Source: Deltaproteobacteria bacterium (lineage in GTDB: Bacteria; Desulfobacterota; Desulfobacteria; Desulfobacterales; Desulfosarcinaceae). From it: 64,000 nucleotides of DNA. A program made the position numbers and the translations under genes. The notes beneath the pieces were generated by a model. It did not search any database, had not been told where the DNA came from, and was given only the letters and a program-made list of their open reading frames with translations. Every line of letters starts with the position of its first letter. Within the stretch, counting starts at the first letter, position 1. Location: assembly GCA_021824175.1 (NCBI GenBank), contig JAKALP010000001.1, forward strand, positions 186,001 through 250,000, in the 5' to 3' direction. This document shows, piece after piece, positions 32,702-41,906 of the stretch.

Positions 32702-34588
32702 ATGGCCAAGTCTCTCTATTGGGCCGACAACTATCTGGAGAAGCTGCGCACGCCGGAAGACGCCATGCACCTGATCCGGCCGGGCCAGCGGGTTTTTCTG
32801 GGATCAGCCTGCGGCGAACCTCAAGCTTTGGCCCGGGCCCTGGCGGATCAGGCGCATCTGTTCACCGGTTTGGAAATCGTGCGCATGATGAGCCTGGAAT
32901 CGGCCCCCTTAACTGAAATCGCCAACCGTACCTATGAAACCAACTTCAGCATCCGGCACATCTATTTAGGTTCGGCCCGCTCGGAGAGTTTTGCGGACAA
33001 CCTGCGCTTCGTGACACCCATGAATATGTCCGAAGTGCCCAGCCTCTTTAAAAGCCGCAAGCTGCCCATCGACGTGGCGCTGATCCAGGTATCGCCGCCC
33101 GACGATTTCGGCTGGATGAGCCTGGGCGTGTCCGTGGATGTCACCATGGCCGCGGCCAATTCCGCCGAAAGGGTCATCGCCCAGGTCAACTCCCGCATGC
33201 CGCGCATCATGGGCCGCAGCTTTATTCACGTTAATGACGTGGACTGCATCGTGGAACATGACGAAGAGATTTTGACCATCGCCCCAGCCCTCCGCTCGCC
33301 CATCGCCACCTGGATCGGCCGCCATATCGCACGCTTGATCGACGACGGCTCCACCCTGCAAGTCGGCCTGGACGCCAACTCCCAGGCCACGGTGCAGGCC
33401 CTGTCCCAGAAAAACGATCTGGGCCTGCATTCGCAATACTTCACCAATGACATCATGCATCTCTACGCCATCGGCGTGATCAACAACCGCAGAAAAGGAT
33501 TCAATGAAGGCAAGATGGTGGCTTCGGCCGCCATCGGCACCAAAGAACTCTATGAATTCCTCCATGATAATCCGGCCATAGAATTTCACCCGTCGGATTA
33601 CGTCAACGATCCCTATATCATCTCGCGGCACAACCGCATGGTTTCGCTCAATGTGGCCAAGGCCGTGGATCTGACCGGCCAGGTCTCGGCCGAAGCCGTA
33701 GCCCAGACTCTGTTTGCGGGGGTCAGCGGCATCACCGATTTTGTGCGCGGCGCCCGGCGCAGCCCCGGCGGCAAGTCGATTCTCATGTTGCCTTCCACCA
33801 CTGCCGATGGCAAGAAAAGCCGTATCATTCCCATGATGTGCGATGAAGCCGTGGTGGTCTCCAGGGGTGATGTCCACTATGTGGCCACCGAATACGGCGT
33901 GGTCAACCTCTTCGGCAAAAGCCTGCAGGAACGGGTCATCGCCATGATCAGCATCGCCCATCCCAAGTTCCGCGACGAACTGTTTCAGGCCGCCAAGGAG
34001 GCCCGTTTGATCGGCCCGGAGCGTACCCTGGGCGAAGCGGCTAAAGCAGTCTATCCCGTCAACCTGGAAGAGACCGTGACCATCGATGGTCAACCTATCA
34101 TCATCCGGCCCGCCAAGCTGGTGGATGAGCGCCGCATCCAGGAACATTACTACCACATGGACAAGGACGATATCTTTTTGCGCTTCTTCCACGAGAAGAC
34201 CAGCTTCGAACGCTGGGAGGTGGAGAACAAGTCGCAGATCGACTATATCAAGGACCTTACTCTTATTGCGGTGGTGGGCGAGCCCGGCTTTGGCAAGATC
34301 ATCGGCGTGGCCGAATATTTGCTGCTCATGGACAGCAACATGGCTGAAGTGGCTTTCACCATCAACAAAGAGTTCCAGGGCAAAGGCCTGGGCAAACTCT
34401 TCCTCAAGAAAATGGCCGACGCCGCCCGGGAGCATGGCATCTCAGGACTGGTGGCCTACACGGCGGCCCATAACCAGGGCATGATCCGCCTCTTCAAAGG
34501 CCTGCCCTACAAAGTAAAGACTACCTTTGACGGCGAAGCACTTACTCTAAGCTGCAAGTTTGATGAATTGAAAGAGGAAGGCCGATAG
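32702..34588 (+). CDS. Acetyl-CoA hydrolase/transferase family protein fused to GNAT acetyltransferase
   Basis: 628 residues. Residues 1-about 440 are a CoA-transferase-type domain (GSACGEPQALARALADQA; IQVSPPDDFGWMSLGVS; GVSGITDFVRGARRSPGG), with the likely catalytic Glu in VATEYGVVNLFGKS. Residues about 470-620 are a GNAT fold: IIRPAKLVDERRIQEHYY, then INKEFQGKGLGKLFLKKM, where QGKGLG binds acetyl-CoA. The first part moves or hydrolyses CoA from acyl-CoA; the GNAT part may acetylate proteins, for example the acyl-CoA synthetase encoded upstream (inference by analogy with Pat-type enzymes). Start follows AGGAGG. Confidence 0.9.
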   Translation: MAKSLYWADNYLEKLRTPEDAMHLIRPGQRVFLGSACGEPQALARALADQAHLFTGLEIVRMMSLESAPLTEIANRTYETNFSIRHIYLGSARSESFADNLRFVTPMNMSEVPSLFKSRKLPIDVALIQVSPPDDFGWMSLGVSVDVTMAAANSAERVIAQVNSRMPRIMGRSFIHVNDVDCIVEHDEEILTIAPALRSPIATWIGRHIARLIDDGSTLQVGLDANSQATVQALSQKNDLGLHSQYFTNDIMHLYAIGVINNRRKGFNEGKMVASAAIGTKELYEFLHDNPAIEFHPSDYVNDPYIISRHNRMVSLNVAKAVDLTGQVSAEAVAQTLFAGVSGITDFVRGARRSPGGKSILMLPSTTADGKKSRIIPMMCDEAVVVSRGDVHYVATEYGVVNLFGKSLQERVIAMISIAHPKFRDELFQAAKEARLIGPERTLGEAAKAVYPVNLEETVTIDGQPIIIRPAKLVDERRIQEHYYHMDKDDIFLRFFHEKTSFERWEVENKSQIDYIKDLTLIAVVGEPGFGKIIGVAEYLLLMDSNMAEVAFTINKEFQGKGLGKLFLKKMADAAREHGISGLVAYTAAHNQGMIRLFKGLPYKVKTTFDGEALTLSCKFDELKEEGR

Positions 34589-34617
34589 ATGTCCGCGATA
34601 GAAAATCCAATACTCCG

Positions 34618-35505
34618 GTGAAGTTTAACCGATCCCTTCTTTCCAGGCTGTTGCCGATGGTGCTGTGGATGGCCTTGGCCGGGGGCTGTGCCTCACCGGC
34701 TTATGTCACCCGCCTGGACACAATTCTTGAACAAAATCAGATCCAGCCTTCAATTCGCTATGACTACCGGTGCACGGCCGGCGCCCATCGTGGTGCTTCC
34801 GAGGCATATTTGGAAAACACCCTGGCCGCGCTGACGGCCGCGGATATGGACAGCAGATATGCCTTCATTGAATTTGACGTGCAATACTCCAAAGATGGAA
34901 GAATCGTGGTCTATCATGACAAAAGAATGCTGCGGCTCTTTGGCAACCTCAGCGCCATTGGCAATAAGACCTTTGCCGAATTGTCTGAAATTACCAATGG
35001 AGAAATTGCGGCTTATGATGAAGTGATCGGTCAACTGCACAAGAAGCTGGATATTGAAATCAAATCCCAGGGGGACTTAAAAGAAGATGAACGTCTGGTG
35101 GACGCCATCGTGGCGGATTTGCGCGACCGCAAGCGTATAAAGGATGTATTGATCAGCTCGATTTCCGGGGAAGTGATCCGGTATGTGAAAAAGAAGTACC
35201 CGCAGATCCCCACCGGCCAAGTCTTTTGGCTGACCTCATCCACCTATCTGCATTTCGACGGCTTGACCAGTAATTTGTATGAAACAATCAATACTACCCA
35301 GGCCGACTACCTTTTACTGTATGTCGCCAATCTGCGCAACATCGATGCGCTGCTCAAGCTCAAGCCCAAGGGCAAGACCATCGTGTTCTGGGATTTCGAC
35401 GACACCATGTACATCGTGCACAAAGATCTCTCCGACCGGCTCTGGGGCGACTCCGGTCTTAAAACCTTTTTTCAGTATCTGCGCTTTAAACTCACCGGCG
35501 GATGA
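34618..35505 (+). CDS. Glycerophosphodiester phosphodiesterase family lipoprotein
   Basis: 295 residues starting at GTG, chosen because it gives a lipoprotein signal ending LAGGC (Cys24). The GDPD TIM barrel follows: AGAHRGASEAYLENTLAAL (catalytic His-Arg), FIEFDVQYSKDGRIVVYHD (metal-binding Glu and Asp, then catalytic His) and KKLDIEIKSQGD. Enzymes of this family split glycerophosphodiesters to glycerol-3-phosphate and an alcohol. Located in the periplasm or on the outer membrane. It starts 29 bases after the acetyl-CoA hydrolase stop; no clear Shine-Dalgarno, so the start is the weakest part. Confidence 0.82.
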   Translation: MKFNRSLLSRLLPMVLWMALAGGCASPAYVTRLDTILEQNQIQPSIRYDYRCTAGAHRGASEAYLENTLAALTAADMDSRYAFIEFDVQYSKDGRIVVYHDKRMLRLFGNLSAIGNKTFAELSEITNGEIAAYDEVIGQLHKKLDIEIKSQGDLKEDERLVDAIVADLRDRKRIKDVLISSISGEVIRYVKKKYPQIPTGQVFWLTSSTYLHFDGLTSNLYETINTTQADYLLLYVANLRNIDALLKLKPKGKTIVFWDFDDTMYIVHKDLSDRLWGDSGLKTFFQYLRFKLTGG

Positions 35506-35801
35506 GCACAAGCCATCTCAAAAAGGCAATGGGCCGTATCTTTTCTACCGTTATCTCCTGGCCGCCCTCATCCAAGCGGATGAAGCCCTCAATACGCCCT
35601 TTGGCCCCATGCTCGGCCATCAGCAACAACTGGAGGGAAATTTCGTCGTTTCCCTCATCATCGAATCCTTATCTGGCCCAGGCTTACAAAGACTGGGACT
35701 TGATGCCTGGCAAAGGCACCAAGTCCCATTTTTCGATAACCCTACTGATAGGCATGACGAAGCGCTGTTCGATGGATACCAAGGAGCTACCGCGTTGAAT
35801 C
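35506..35801 (+). other. Possible decayed coding region
   Basis: Two plus-strand frames overlap here. One reads PYLFYRYLLAALIQADEAL and LEGNFVVSLIIES, and the other NPYLAQAYKDWDLMPGKG; each looks protein-like for part of the stretch only. This is what a frameshifted gene remnant would give, but I cannot name a parent. No ribosome-binding site. It may equally be non-coding sequence. Confidence 0.3.
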
Positions 35802-36167
35802 TTATTTCAGTGTCCCGTAGCTGAGAAAATCACGGCCAAAGATATCGACATCCACGCCGTCAGCACTTCCGCCTGGGCGGGCGCCAACGACCACGATGTG
35901 GAACCATTCTTTCTGAACACAATTAATGGTCATCTCGAAATCTTGATTACCAGCAGCATTAGTGCTGCTGTTAACCAAAACAGAACAGACGCCACCATCG
36001 ATAACCAAGTTCATTGGAATTACCGCGCTGTTGCCGGAGGGTGTCGGAGTCGGCGCCGGGGTTGGGGTCGGAGTAGGTTGGGGCGAAGGTTGCTCGCATC
36101 CAATCAGCGGAGTTAAACAAAAGGTTAATATCAAGCAGAAATAAATAAATCTTTTCATAATTTTCAT
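35802..36167 (-). CDS. Small lipoprotein with Pro-Thr repeat linker
   Basis: About 121 residues. Signal peptide ends LTPLIGC (lipobox), then a linker of PTP repeats (PTPTPTPAPTPTPSG), then a 75-residue beta-like domain with GGVCSVLVNSS and MTINCVQKEWFHIVVVGARP, whose two cysteines could pair. Start at 36167; an ATG three codons later is also possible, both behind AAGGAAAGG. The domain is not recognised. It is transcribed towards the GDPD gene, and the long AT-rich region lies upstream. Confidence 0.65.
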   Translation of the reverse strand: MKIMKRFIYFCLILTFCLTPLIGCEQPSPQPTPTPTPAPTPTPSGNSAVIPMNLVIDGGVCSVLVNSSTNAAGNQDFEMTINCVQKEWFHIVVVGARPGGSADGVDVDIFGRDFLSYGTLK

Positions 36168-36504
36168 CCTTTCCTTTTTCGTAGCGTTCGTGCCTTGCGC
36201 TACGAGTCGTTTTAAAGATTCCATTTCTTGAACAGCGCTTCAAAGATTTGGAAGAACGTGATGGTTGTTGACAGAGGTTCTAAAACTAATCAACCCCGCG
36301 CGAGGTAAGTAAAAAGACTTTGGTTCACCATGGAAACGAGCGCATTAATCTTCCCATGTGCTTTTTATCCTCAAATAGATCACGAGGTGTGGAACTACTA
36401 TAGTCGAACATCATCTATATTTTTGGATTGCTTCTCGAAGCCACGCCAAGCATGCCATCGGGTGAACGAAGAAATCAACACAAATACTATTGTGTGATGA
36501 AAAA

Positions 36505-36526
36505 TTCGTTTTCAGTTGAAAACGAA
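36505..36526. promoter_or_regulatory. Palindrome GTTTTCAGTTGAAAAC, site 1
   Basis: Perfect 10-bp arms TTCGTTTTCA / TGAAAACGAA around GT. An 18-base core of this site recurs with one change at 37006-37023. Typical of a dimeric operator. Confidence 0.5.
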
Positions 36527-36916
36527 AAATCTTATAAAATAGTAAAAATTTTAGTTATTACAGAATATTAAGAGATTAGAGACAATAGCTTTTACATTCC
36601 GATATCAATGAAAGAAAACAGCAAAATTGCAGAGCATTCTAAAAAAGAGAATTCTGGCTCATTCTCAATATGGTAGTAGAAATTAAGCCCAGACCTATAA
36701 AAGTATTTCTATGGTCTAAGCTTTCTTCATAACGAAGATATTGGTTTAAATGGTTTCATTGAGATAACTGGTAGATCCGGGGAGAGCAATAAATAGTCTC
36801 GCGCAACTTCAGGGCGGGAAATGATCAAATTTCGTTTCCAAGTCAATCATTCGCGCTGGACCCATCCTTAAAGGCCTATTTTTCATAGCACTCGATAGAA
36901 TTCGGTCTTGCGCTGA

Positions 36917-36939
36917 TGTTTTCTGAAATTGTGAAAACA
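36917..36939. promoter_or_regulatory. Palindrome TGTTTTC-N9-GAAAACA, site 2
   Basis: Same half sites as sites 1 and 3, but with nine bases between them (TGAAATTGT) instead of four. Confidence 0.4.
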
Positions 36940-37005
36940 ATAAAATGATTAATCGAATGATTATGCATAACTATTAGTCATTTAAATATAAATTAGCTTT
37001 TTGAT

Positions 37006-37024
37006 GTTTTCTGTTGAAAACGAT
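37006..37024. promoter_or_regulatory. Palindrome GTTTTCTGTTGAAAAC, site 3
   Basis: GTTTTCTGTTGAAAACGA differs from site 1 at one central base. It lies 120 bases before the small gene at 37145. An A/T-rich stretch follows. Confidence 0.5.
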
Positions 37025-37144
37025 TTTTTTAAAATTCATCAAAAAACCAATTGTTTTCAGGCCCAGTTCTGGTAGTTAGTAGGCAGCACTCACAATCTTG
37101 AATCAATTTAAGGGCGGAGCACCACTTACAGGGAGATTATGCTT

Positions 37145-37336
37145 ATGGAGATCTGTGCGGTAGTGAGAAGGTACGTTCAAATTGGTCCCGATCAATTTGA
37201 GATGCAAATGGTGACGCGCGTATTTTCAATATCCAGGTCAATACAGGATATTCTGGCTTGGGTTGAATCCATGGGGATAAAGAGCCCAACATGCAAGGAT
37301 TTTATTTTAGCGGACCACACAGGTAGCACCTTGTAA
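37145..37336 (+). CDS. Small hypothetical protein, first gene of the TIGR02147 set
   Basis: 63 residues (MEICAVVRRYVQIGPDQFEM...), no signal peptide, one or two short strands and a helix. AGGGAG lies nine bases before the ATG at 37145; the earlier ATG at 37139 is too close. The stop is followed after 12 bases by the TIGR02147 gene, so they are likely cotranscribed. Family not recognised. Confidence 0.5.
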   Translation: MEICAVVRRYVQIGPDQFEMQMVTRVFSISRSIQDILAWVESMGIKSPTCKDFILADHTGSTL

Positions 37337-37348
37337 GGATAAAGCGGC

Positions 37349-38200
37349 TTGAAAGATATGGAGCGCCCAAAAATTTTTGACTATCACGACTATCGTCGAT
37401 TTCTAAAGGATAGTTTTGATTATGCCAAGAATAATAACGGCAAATTTTCCTTTCGCTATTTTGCGCAAAGGGCGGGCTTCAATTCAGGCTCTTTTTTGAA
37501 ACTGGTGATTGATGGCAAGAGAAATTTAACCAATGAAAGCATCAGCAAGATTTCAAAAGGGTTCAAACTCAATAAGCAAGAGCATGATTACTTTGAGAAC
37601 TTGGTCTTCATGAACCAGGCCTCGACCCATGAAATCAGAAACCACTACTATAAACAAATGTTGTCCATGAAAGGGTACACCAAAGTAAATCATATTGCCA
37701 AGGCCAGCTACGACTACTTTTCCAAATGGTACTATCCGGCGATTAGGGAAATCGTCACATTTGGTAATAGAAAATATACTCCGGAGAAAATAGCCGGTTT
37801 ATTAAAACCTTCGATTTCTGAAAAACAAGCCCAGGAGGCGCTCGATCACCTGCTTATGCTTGGATTGATCCAAAAAGATCAAGATGGGTACTGGGAACAA
37901 TGCGATCAGCACATCAGCACCGGTAAAGAGGTTCAATCATTCATTGTGGCTCAATATCATCGGGAAATGCTTCAACTGGCATCGGATTCCATTGAGCGCT
38001 TCTCTTCTCAAGAAAGAGATATTACGGCCTTGACATTCAGCATGGACGCCAAAAGGATGGATGAACTGAAACAATTGATCGCCTCTTTCAGGGATAAAAT
38101 ACGCTCTAGTTTTTTAGAAAATGGGTATGTTAATCAAGTATTACAACTCAATATTCAATTATATCCACTGTCCAAAAAAGATGGCGAGAATGAATCCTAA
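37349..38200 (+). CDS. TIGR02147 family protein
   Basis: 283 residues. PKIFDYHDYRRFLKDSFDY, then FSFRYFAQRAGFNSGSFLKLVIDGKRNLTNESISKIS, which is a helix-turn-helix-like start, and further HYYKQMLSMKGYTKVN... and a C-terminal DUF4423-like half. This family is known as a paralogous group in Fibrobacter and some Bdellovibrio/Desulfobacterota, without an agreed function; the HTH suggests a regulator. I chose TTG at 37349, eight bases after AAGGAT, because the ATG at 37358 is too far. It precedes a TETGNP lipoprotein gene, a usual neighbour as far as I recall. Confidence 0.8.
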   Translation: MKDMERPKIFDYHDYRRFLKDSFDYAKNNNGKFSFRYFAQRAGFNSGSFLKLVIDGKRNLTNESISKISKGFKLNKQEHDYFENLVFMNQASTHEIRNHYYKQMLSMKGYTKVNHIAKASYDYFSKWYYPAIREIVTFGNRKYTPEKIAGLLKPSISEKQAQEALDHLLMLGLIQKDQDGYWEQCDQHISTGKEVQSFIVAQYHREMLQLASDSIERFSSQERDITALTFSMDAKRMDELKQLIASFRDKIRSSFLENGYVNQVLQLNIQLYPLSKKDGENES

Positions 38201-38248
38201 AATTTGAATATCTCCAGTTGGAAAGTAGTGACAGAGGGGGCGGCGGCA

Positions 38249-39817
38249 ATGACTAGAAAAATCGGTTTTCCACTTCTACTGGTTGGGATACTATTTATCT
38301 TCATCGTTACAGGGTGTGGTGGAGGCGGGGGCAGCACGGAAACCGGAAATCCCTCCTATGTCAGTGGTGTTGTTCAGAAAGGGCCATTTTATAAAGGCGC
38401 TACGGTTGTTATCAAGGAACTTAACGACGCCGATCTTCAGCCTTCCGGTGTTGAGCACACGACCCAGACAGCCAGTGATTTGGGCGAGTTTAACTTTGTG
38501 AACCGGGCCGAGATCAAGTCCACATATGTGGAAATTAGCGTCACAGGCACCTTCTATAATGAGATTACTGGTATACGGTCGTTCTTTCCCATAACCCTCA
38601 ACGCGTTTGCTAACCTCGCAAGAACTCAGCAAATCAATGTCAATATCTTAACGACTATCGCCTTGAAAAGAGAAAAATACCTGATGGTCCAAGGCGGAAA
38701 AACCTATGACGAGGCCAAAATTCAAGCACGCAACGAGATTCTAACTGTTTTTAAACTTCCTGATGGGATCATTTCCGATATGCAGGACGAAGACACCGAT
38801 ACTTTTCTTCATATGGATATCGGTCGAGATGGTGTAAAAAATGCCGTCCTCCTGTCGCTGTCCATTGTCTTGGGAAACTACACGGCGCAATCAATTTCGC
38901 AAGTCATGCAAACCATCGGCAACGATATTGAAAGGGATGGTGTGATCGATGATCCTCAGTACGTCGACCAATTGTATCAAAATTCGGAGGATCTCAATTC
39001 TTCCAGGATTAGAACAAATCTTGATCAGTTCTTCAGGGCCATTACAGCGGGGTTCATTATCCCTAATTTTGAGCAATTTATAGAATTTTATATCAGGCCT
39101 TATGTTAAGTCGCCTGCCCCAATTTTTAGTTTGCCTACAGCAACCTATAACCAGGATATCTCTGTAGAGCTCTATGACGTGAAAGCGAACGCCGCCATTT
39201 ACTACTCGGTCAACAGAGGCGCTCCGATGCTCTATACGGACCCGATTGCAATTTCTGGAAACCAGACGGTTATGACGATTAGCGCCTATGCCGTGAGGCC
39301 AAATATGGCGGCCAGCGATCCTGTTACTTCCTATTACTTTATAGATTATGCTTATGATCCCGCTCACTATAGGACCAATATGACCATAGGCGACTATCAA
39401 TCCAGCATTGTCGGGACCTGGGTTGGGCATATGGAACCACCGGCATCCTATCTTTCTCCAGATAATGTTCAGATCACCTTCGATGGCAGCATGCAGTACA
39501 CCGGCCAAAAAATCTCTCAATTCTATGGGGATAGTTCCGGGCTGAGCATAGTCTACTATGGATGGGTGGGCAGCGAACTTTACTATGGCACCGGTGCTGC
39601 TTACGAGAGCAAAATGATCGACATATACAGCCTAAATCCCAATGGAACGGCCGTATCGAATTTTCTTAATGTGTATAACAATGGCGGCGGCACCACCAAT
39701 GCCGGCCGATTGGATCAAATGGCGATGAGCGATGATTTGAATCATTTGCGATTTGAGCTTTGGAGCAATGCGTATCCCACGCCCATTACTTTTATTCTTA
39801 CCAGGCTGAGTGAGTAG
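38249..39817 (+). CDS. TETGNP-type lipoprotein with chitobiase-like C-terminal domain
   Basis: 522 residues. Signal peptide ends FIVTGC (lipobox), then a glycine stretch and STETGNPSYVSGVVQKGPF. Residues 25-110 look like a carboxypeptidase-regulatory/Ig-type fold (GPFYKGATVVIKEL). About 290-375 is a CHB_HEX_C-like domain (ATYNQDISVELY, IYYSVNRGAPMLY, TISAYAVRPNMAAS). The last 130 residues form a beta-rich region (GTWVGHMEPP, YTGQKISQFYGDSSG). No catalytic motif. It should be a surface lipoprotein, perhaps controlled by the TIGR02147 protein encoded 48 bases upstream (inference). Start chosen for AGAGGGGG at eight bases. Confidence 0.75.
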   Translation: MTRKIGFPLLLVGILFIFIVTGCGGGGGSTETGNPSYVSGVVQKGPFYKGATVVIKELNDADLQPSGVEHTTQTASDLGEFNFVNRAEIKSTYVEISVTGTFYNEITGIRSFFPITLNAFANLARTQQINVNILTTIALKREKYLMVQGGKTYDEAKIQARNEILTVFKLPDGIISDMQDEDTDTFLHMDIGRDGVKNAVLLSLSIVLGNYTAQSISQVMQTIGNDIERDGVIDDPQYVDQLYQNSEDLNSSRIRTNLDQFFRAITAGFIIPNFEQFIEFYIRPYVKSPAPIFSLPTATYNQDISVELYDVKANAAIYYSVNRGAPMLYTDPIAISGNQTVMTISAYAVRPNMAASDPVTSYYFIDYAYDPAHYRTNMTIGDYQSSIVGTWVGHMEPPASYLSPDNVQITFDGSMQYTGQKISQFYGDSSGLSIVYYGWVGSELYYGTGAAYESKMIDIYSLNPNGTAVSNFLNVYNNGGGTTNAGRLDQMAMSDDLNHLRFELWSNAYPTPITFILTRLSE

Positions 39818-39886
39818 CACGCTATTCAAACGAACCCTAAGAATGAAGTTTTGCTTTTTTTGACATCTCAATAAAGGAGTATTCAT

Positions 39887-40360
39887 ATGTATCGACGCAT
39901 TTTTAATGCAAATATGTTGGGGCTGACGTCATTTATTGTGGTGGCCGCCCGCGACGCCGGAGATTCGGCTGGTGGCAATTGTGAGAAACTCGAAAGCGCC
40001 AAGGATACCATCGTATTTAGATTACCAGCCGCTACTAAAGAAGTCGTTGCCAAATATGTCGTTGAACTCATAAACCCAATCTCCAAAAAGAGTCTCGGGC
40101 TCGGGGAAGGGAAATGCGGCCAAACATTGGTTTTTGCCCTCGAGCAAAACCAAGTCCGCGTCAGCGCCATAATGATCTCTTTTGGCTCCAATGGAGCGGT
40201 ATTAAATACTACCGAAATTATCGTGTTGGATTTAGACTACCGAAGTTTGGACCATATGACTTTCACAAAGAGCGGTTCGATGCAGGCTGATGAAGGCAGC
40301 AATATCAGTATTAATGCCGATCGCAAGGGGGCGGATCTTGAATTCGCTTATCTTGGTTGA
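39887..40360 (+). CDS. Hypothetical protein, last gene of the TIGR02147 set
   Basis: 157 residues with a clear AAGGAG seven bases before the ATG. The N-terminus (MLGLTSFIVVAARDAG) is weakly hydrophobic and may be a poor signal peptide. The rest is beta-rich (TIVFRLPAATKEVVAKYVVEL; ALEQNQVRVSAIMISF; IIVLDLDYRSLDH). Two cysteines (GGNCEK, EGKCGQ). No family recognised. It begins 69 bases after the lipoprotein gene on the same strand, so one operon is likely. Confidence 0.6.
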   Translation: MYRRIFNANMLGLTSFIVVAARDAGDSAGGNCEKLESAKDTIVFRLPAATKEVVAKYVVELINPISKKSLGLGEGKCGQTLVFALEQNQVRVSAIMISFGSNGAVLNTTEIIVLDLDYRSLDHMTFTKSGSMQADEGSNISINADRKGADLEFAYLG

Positions 40361-40393
40361 TGCTGTTGTATTCAACGCCGGAAGCGCTTCTTA

Positions 40394-41596
40394 TTATTTA
40401 ATCGTTTCCAAAACCGGGCTGGATGCCCCGTCCATCATCATGGCCAAGGTCCAGAACATCATGCCTTTCAGGCCTTTGGTGTGGCAGTAAATCAACTTCT
40501 CGCCCATGGAACGCGGTGTCTCGTAGAAGATCAAGCCAATGCGACGGGATTGCCCGTCGAGCTGCGCGGAGACCAGATCATTGGCCGCGGGTGCGTGCCA
40601 GTAGGCGCATTTGCCGATGTCGTCCCAGGCTTCAGTAAATTTGGGATTCGCTATAATCGGCCTGACCCAGCCCCAGGACACTACATTATCACTGGCCAGA
40701 CACCGGGATTCGCCTTCGGCGCCACTGTTTAGGTCGGAATTGGAATAAGGCGCAACAGGCGCGCGGCCATCGCCATTGGAGTCACCCCACACCGCACCAA
40801 AACCACCCACCCCCATGACGATCTTTGAGGCCGACACACCGGCCACGGTCCATTGATTCAGGGCATAATCCACGGAGTATGGATTGTTCCCATAGGAGTG
40901 CAGCGGGGTCAGGGGAACAGGCACGTGCCAGCCGCCCCATTGCTCGATGCATTGATAGGTCATGGGCATAAATGCATCCACGACATCTTTCGCTGGCGCC
41001 AAATCGGCAGCATCCCGGCCTTGGGCATCAGTGGGAATCGTAATGATGGCTTGGGGCCAGGCGCTGCGCAAGGCTTGGGCCAGGCGCACCAGGCTGGGGT
41101 ATTCGACATTGTCTTCCCAGTCCAGATCCACGCCGTCAAAGCCCATGGGCTGGAGCAATCGGGTGATATTGGCGGCAAAGGCGGCTACATGGTTTGCTGC
41201 GGCCGCGCGGTTCCAGATATGGCCGGGGTTAGACCCTTCGCCGCCCAGCATGCACATGACTTTGCGACCGGCCCTGTGGCCCGCCTGGATATAAGCCTGG
41301 GCACTGCCGCGCCAAGCATTGAAGTCGGTACCGCAGCCCTCGCCCGGAAATTCAACCGTCCATTGCTCGGCCACTTGCCGCGGCCATAGATAGCCCACAA
41401 TCAGGTGGGTGATTTTGTTCCACGGCACGCGGTCGGCGGGTACGCTGGGCCATTGATAACAGGGATGATAGGGAACAACCCAGAGATTGTTTCCGGTCAG
41501 TCCGCCTTTCGGCGCGCTTCCGGCTTTGTTTTGGCAGCCCATCGACAGCGTGATCAGCAGAAGAACAAGGAAAATACGAATCAGTTTAATGCACAT
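40394..41596 (-). CDS. GH18 family glycoside hydrolase, lipoprotein
   Basis: 400 residues. Signal peptide ends TLSMGC (lipobox), so it is membrane anchored. The TIM barrel has KVMCMLGGEGSNPG (second strand) and FDGVDLDWED, the DxxDxDxE active-site motif with catalytic Glu161; DAFMPMTYQCIEQWGGW holds the usual Met-x-Tyr. It should act on chitin, peptidoglycan-like or other GlcNAc glycans. I use the ATG at 41596 (GGAG upstream) instead of the GTG at 41617. It is convergent with the gene at 39887 and stands alone. Confidence 0.88.
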   Translation of the reverse strand: MCIKLIRIFLVLLLITLSMGCQNKAGSAPKGGLTGNNLWVVPYHPCYQWPSVPADRVPWNKITHLIVGYLWPRQVAEQWTVEFPGEGCGTDFNAWRGSAQAYIQAGHRAGRKVMCMLGGEGSNPGHIWNRAAAANHVAAFAANITRLLQPMGFDGVDLDWEDNVEYPSLVRLAQALRSAWPQAIITIPTDAQGRDAADLAPAKDVVDAFMPMTYQCIEQWGGWHVPVPLTPLHSYGNNPYSVDYALNQWTVAGVSASKIVMGVGGFGAVWGDSNGDGRAPVAPYSNSDLNSGAEGESRCLASDNVVSWGWVRPIIANPKFTEAWDDIGKCAYWHAPAANDLVSAQLDGQSRRIGLIFYETPRSMGEKLIYCHTKGLKGMMFWTLAMMMDGASSPVLETIK

Positions 41597-41906
41597 GCAG
41601 CGCTCCGAAGGTTTCACGGTGGCTTAAATCCAGCATCCATCCCGACATTGGATAAGGCGCGAGGCCCCCTGCGTAGAAAAGCACCACTCAATGCCACTGC
41701 CGGACTGTCGCGAGAATAGCCTGACCCGTCATATTAGATCGCCGACAGGCTGAACTCAAGAGATGCCCTGTGTTGCCTGTGGCGGGATCGAGATATAAAT
41801 CGAAATCAGGAACCTTCAAATCCATTTCGCGCAACCGGCCAGGACCGGAACGAGACTTCACAGATCCGTACTTGTCAACCTATTGAAATGGCAATAATAT
41901 GATCCT
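41597..41906. other. Divergent spacer
   Basis: About 310 bases between the GH18 gene and the zinc-ribbon/PilZ gene. I see no repeat, terminator or short gene. Presumably both promoters are here. Confidence 0.4.

Larger units (their letters stand above)
36168..37144. other. AT-rich non-coding region with palindromes
   Basis: Nearly 1 kb without a gene and with much lower GC than the surroundings, between a minus-strand lipoprotein and the plus-strand TIGR02147 set. It holds three palindromes built on GTTTTC...GAAAAC (listed separately) and a further half site GTTTTCAG at about 37053. It probably carries the promoters of both neighbours. No credible frame. Confidence 0.6.
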
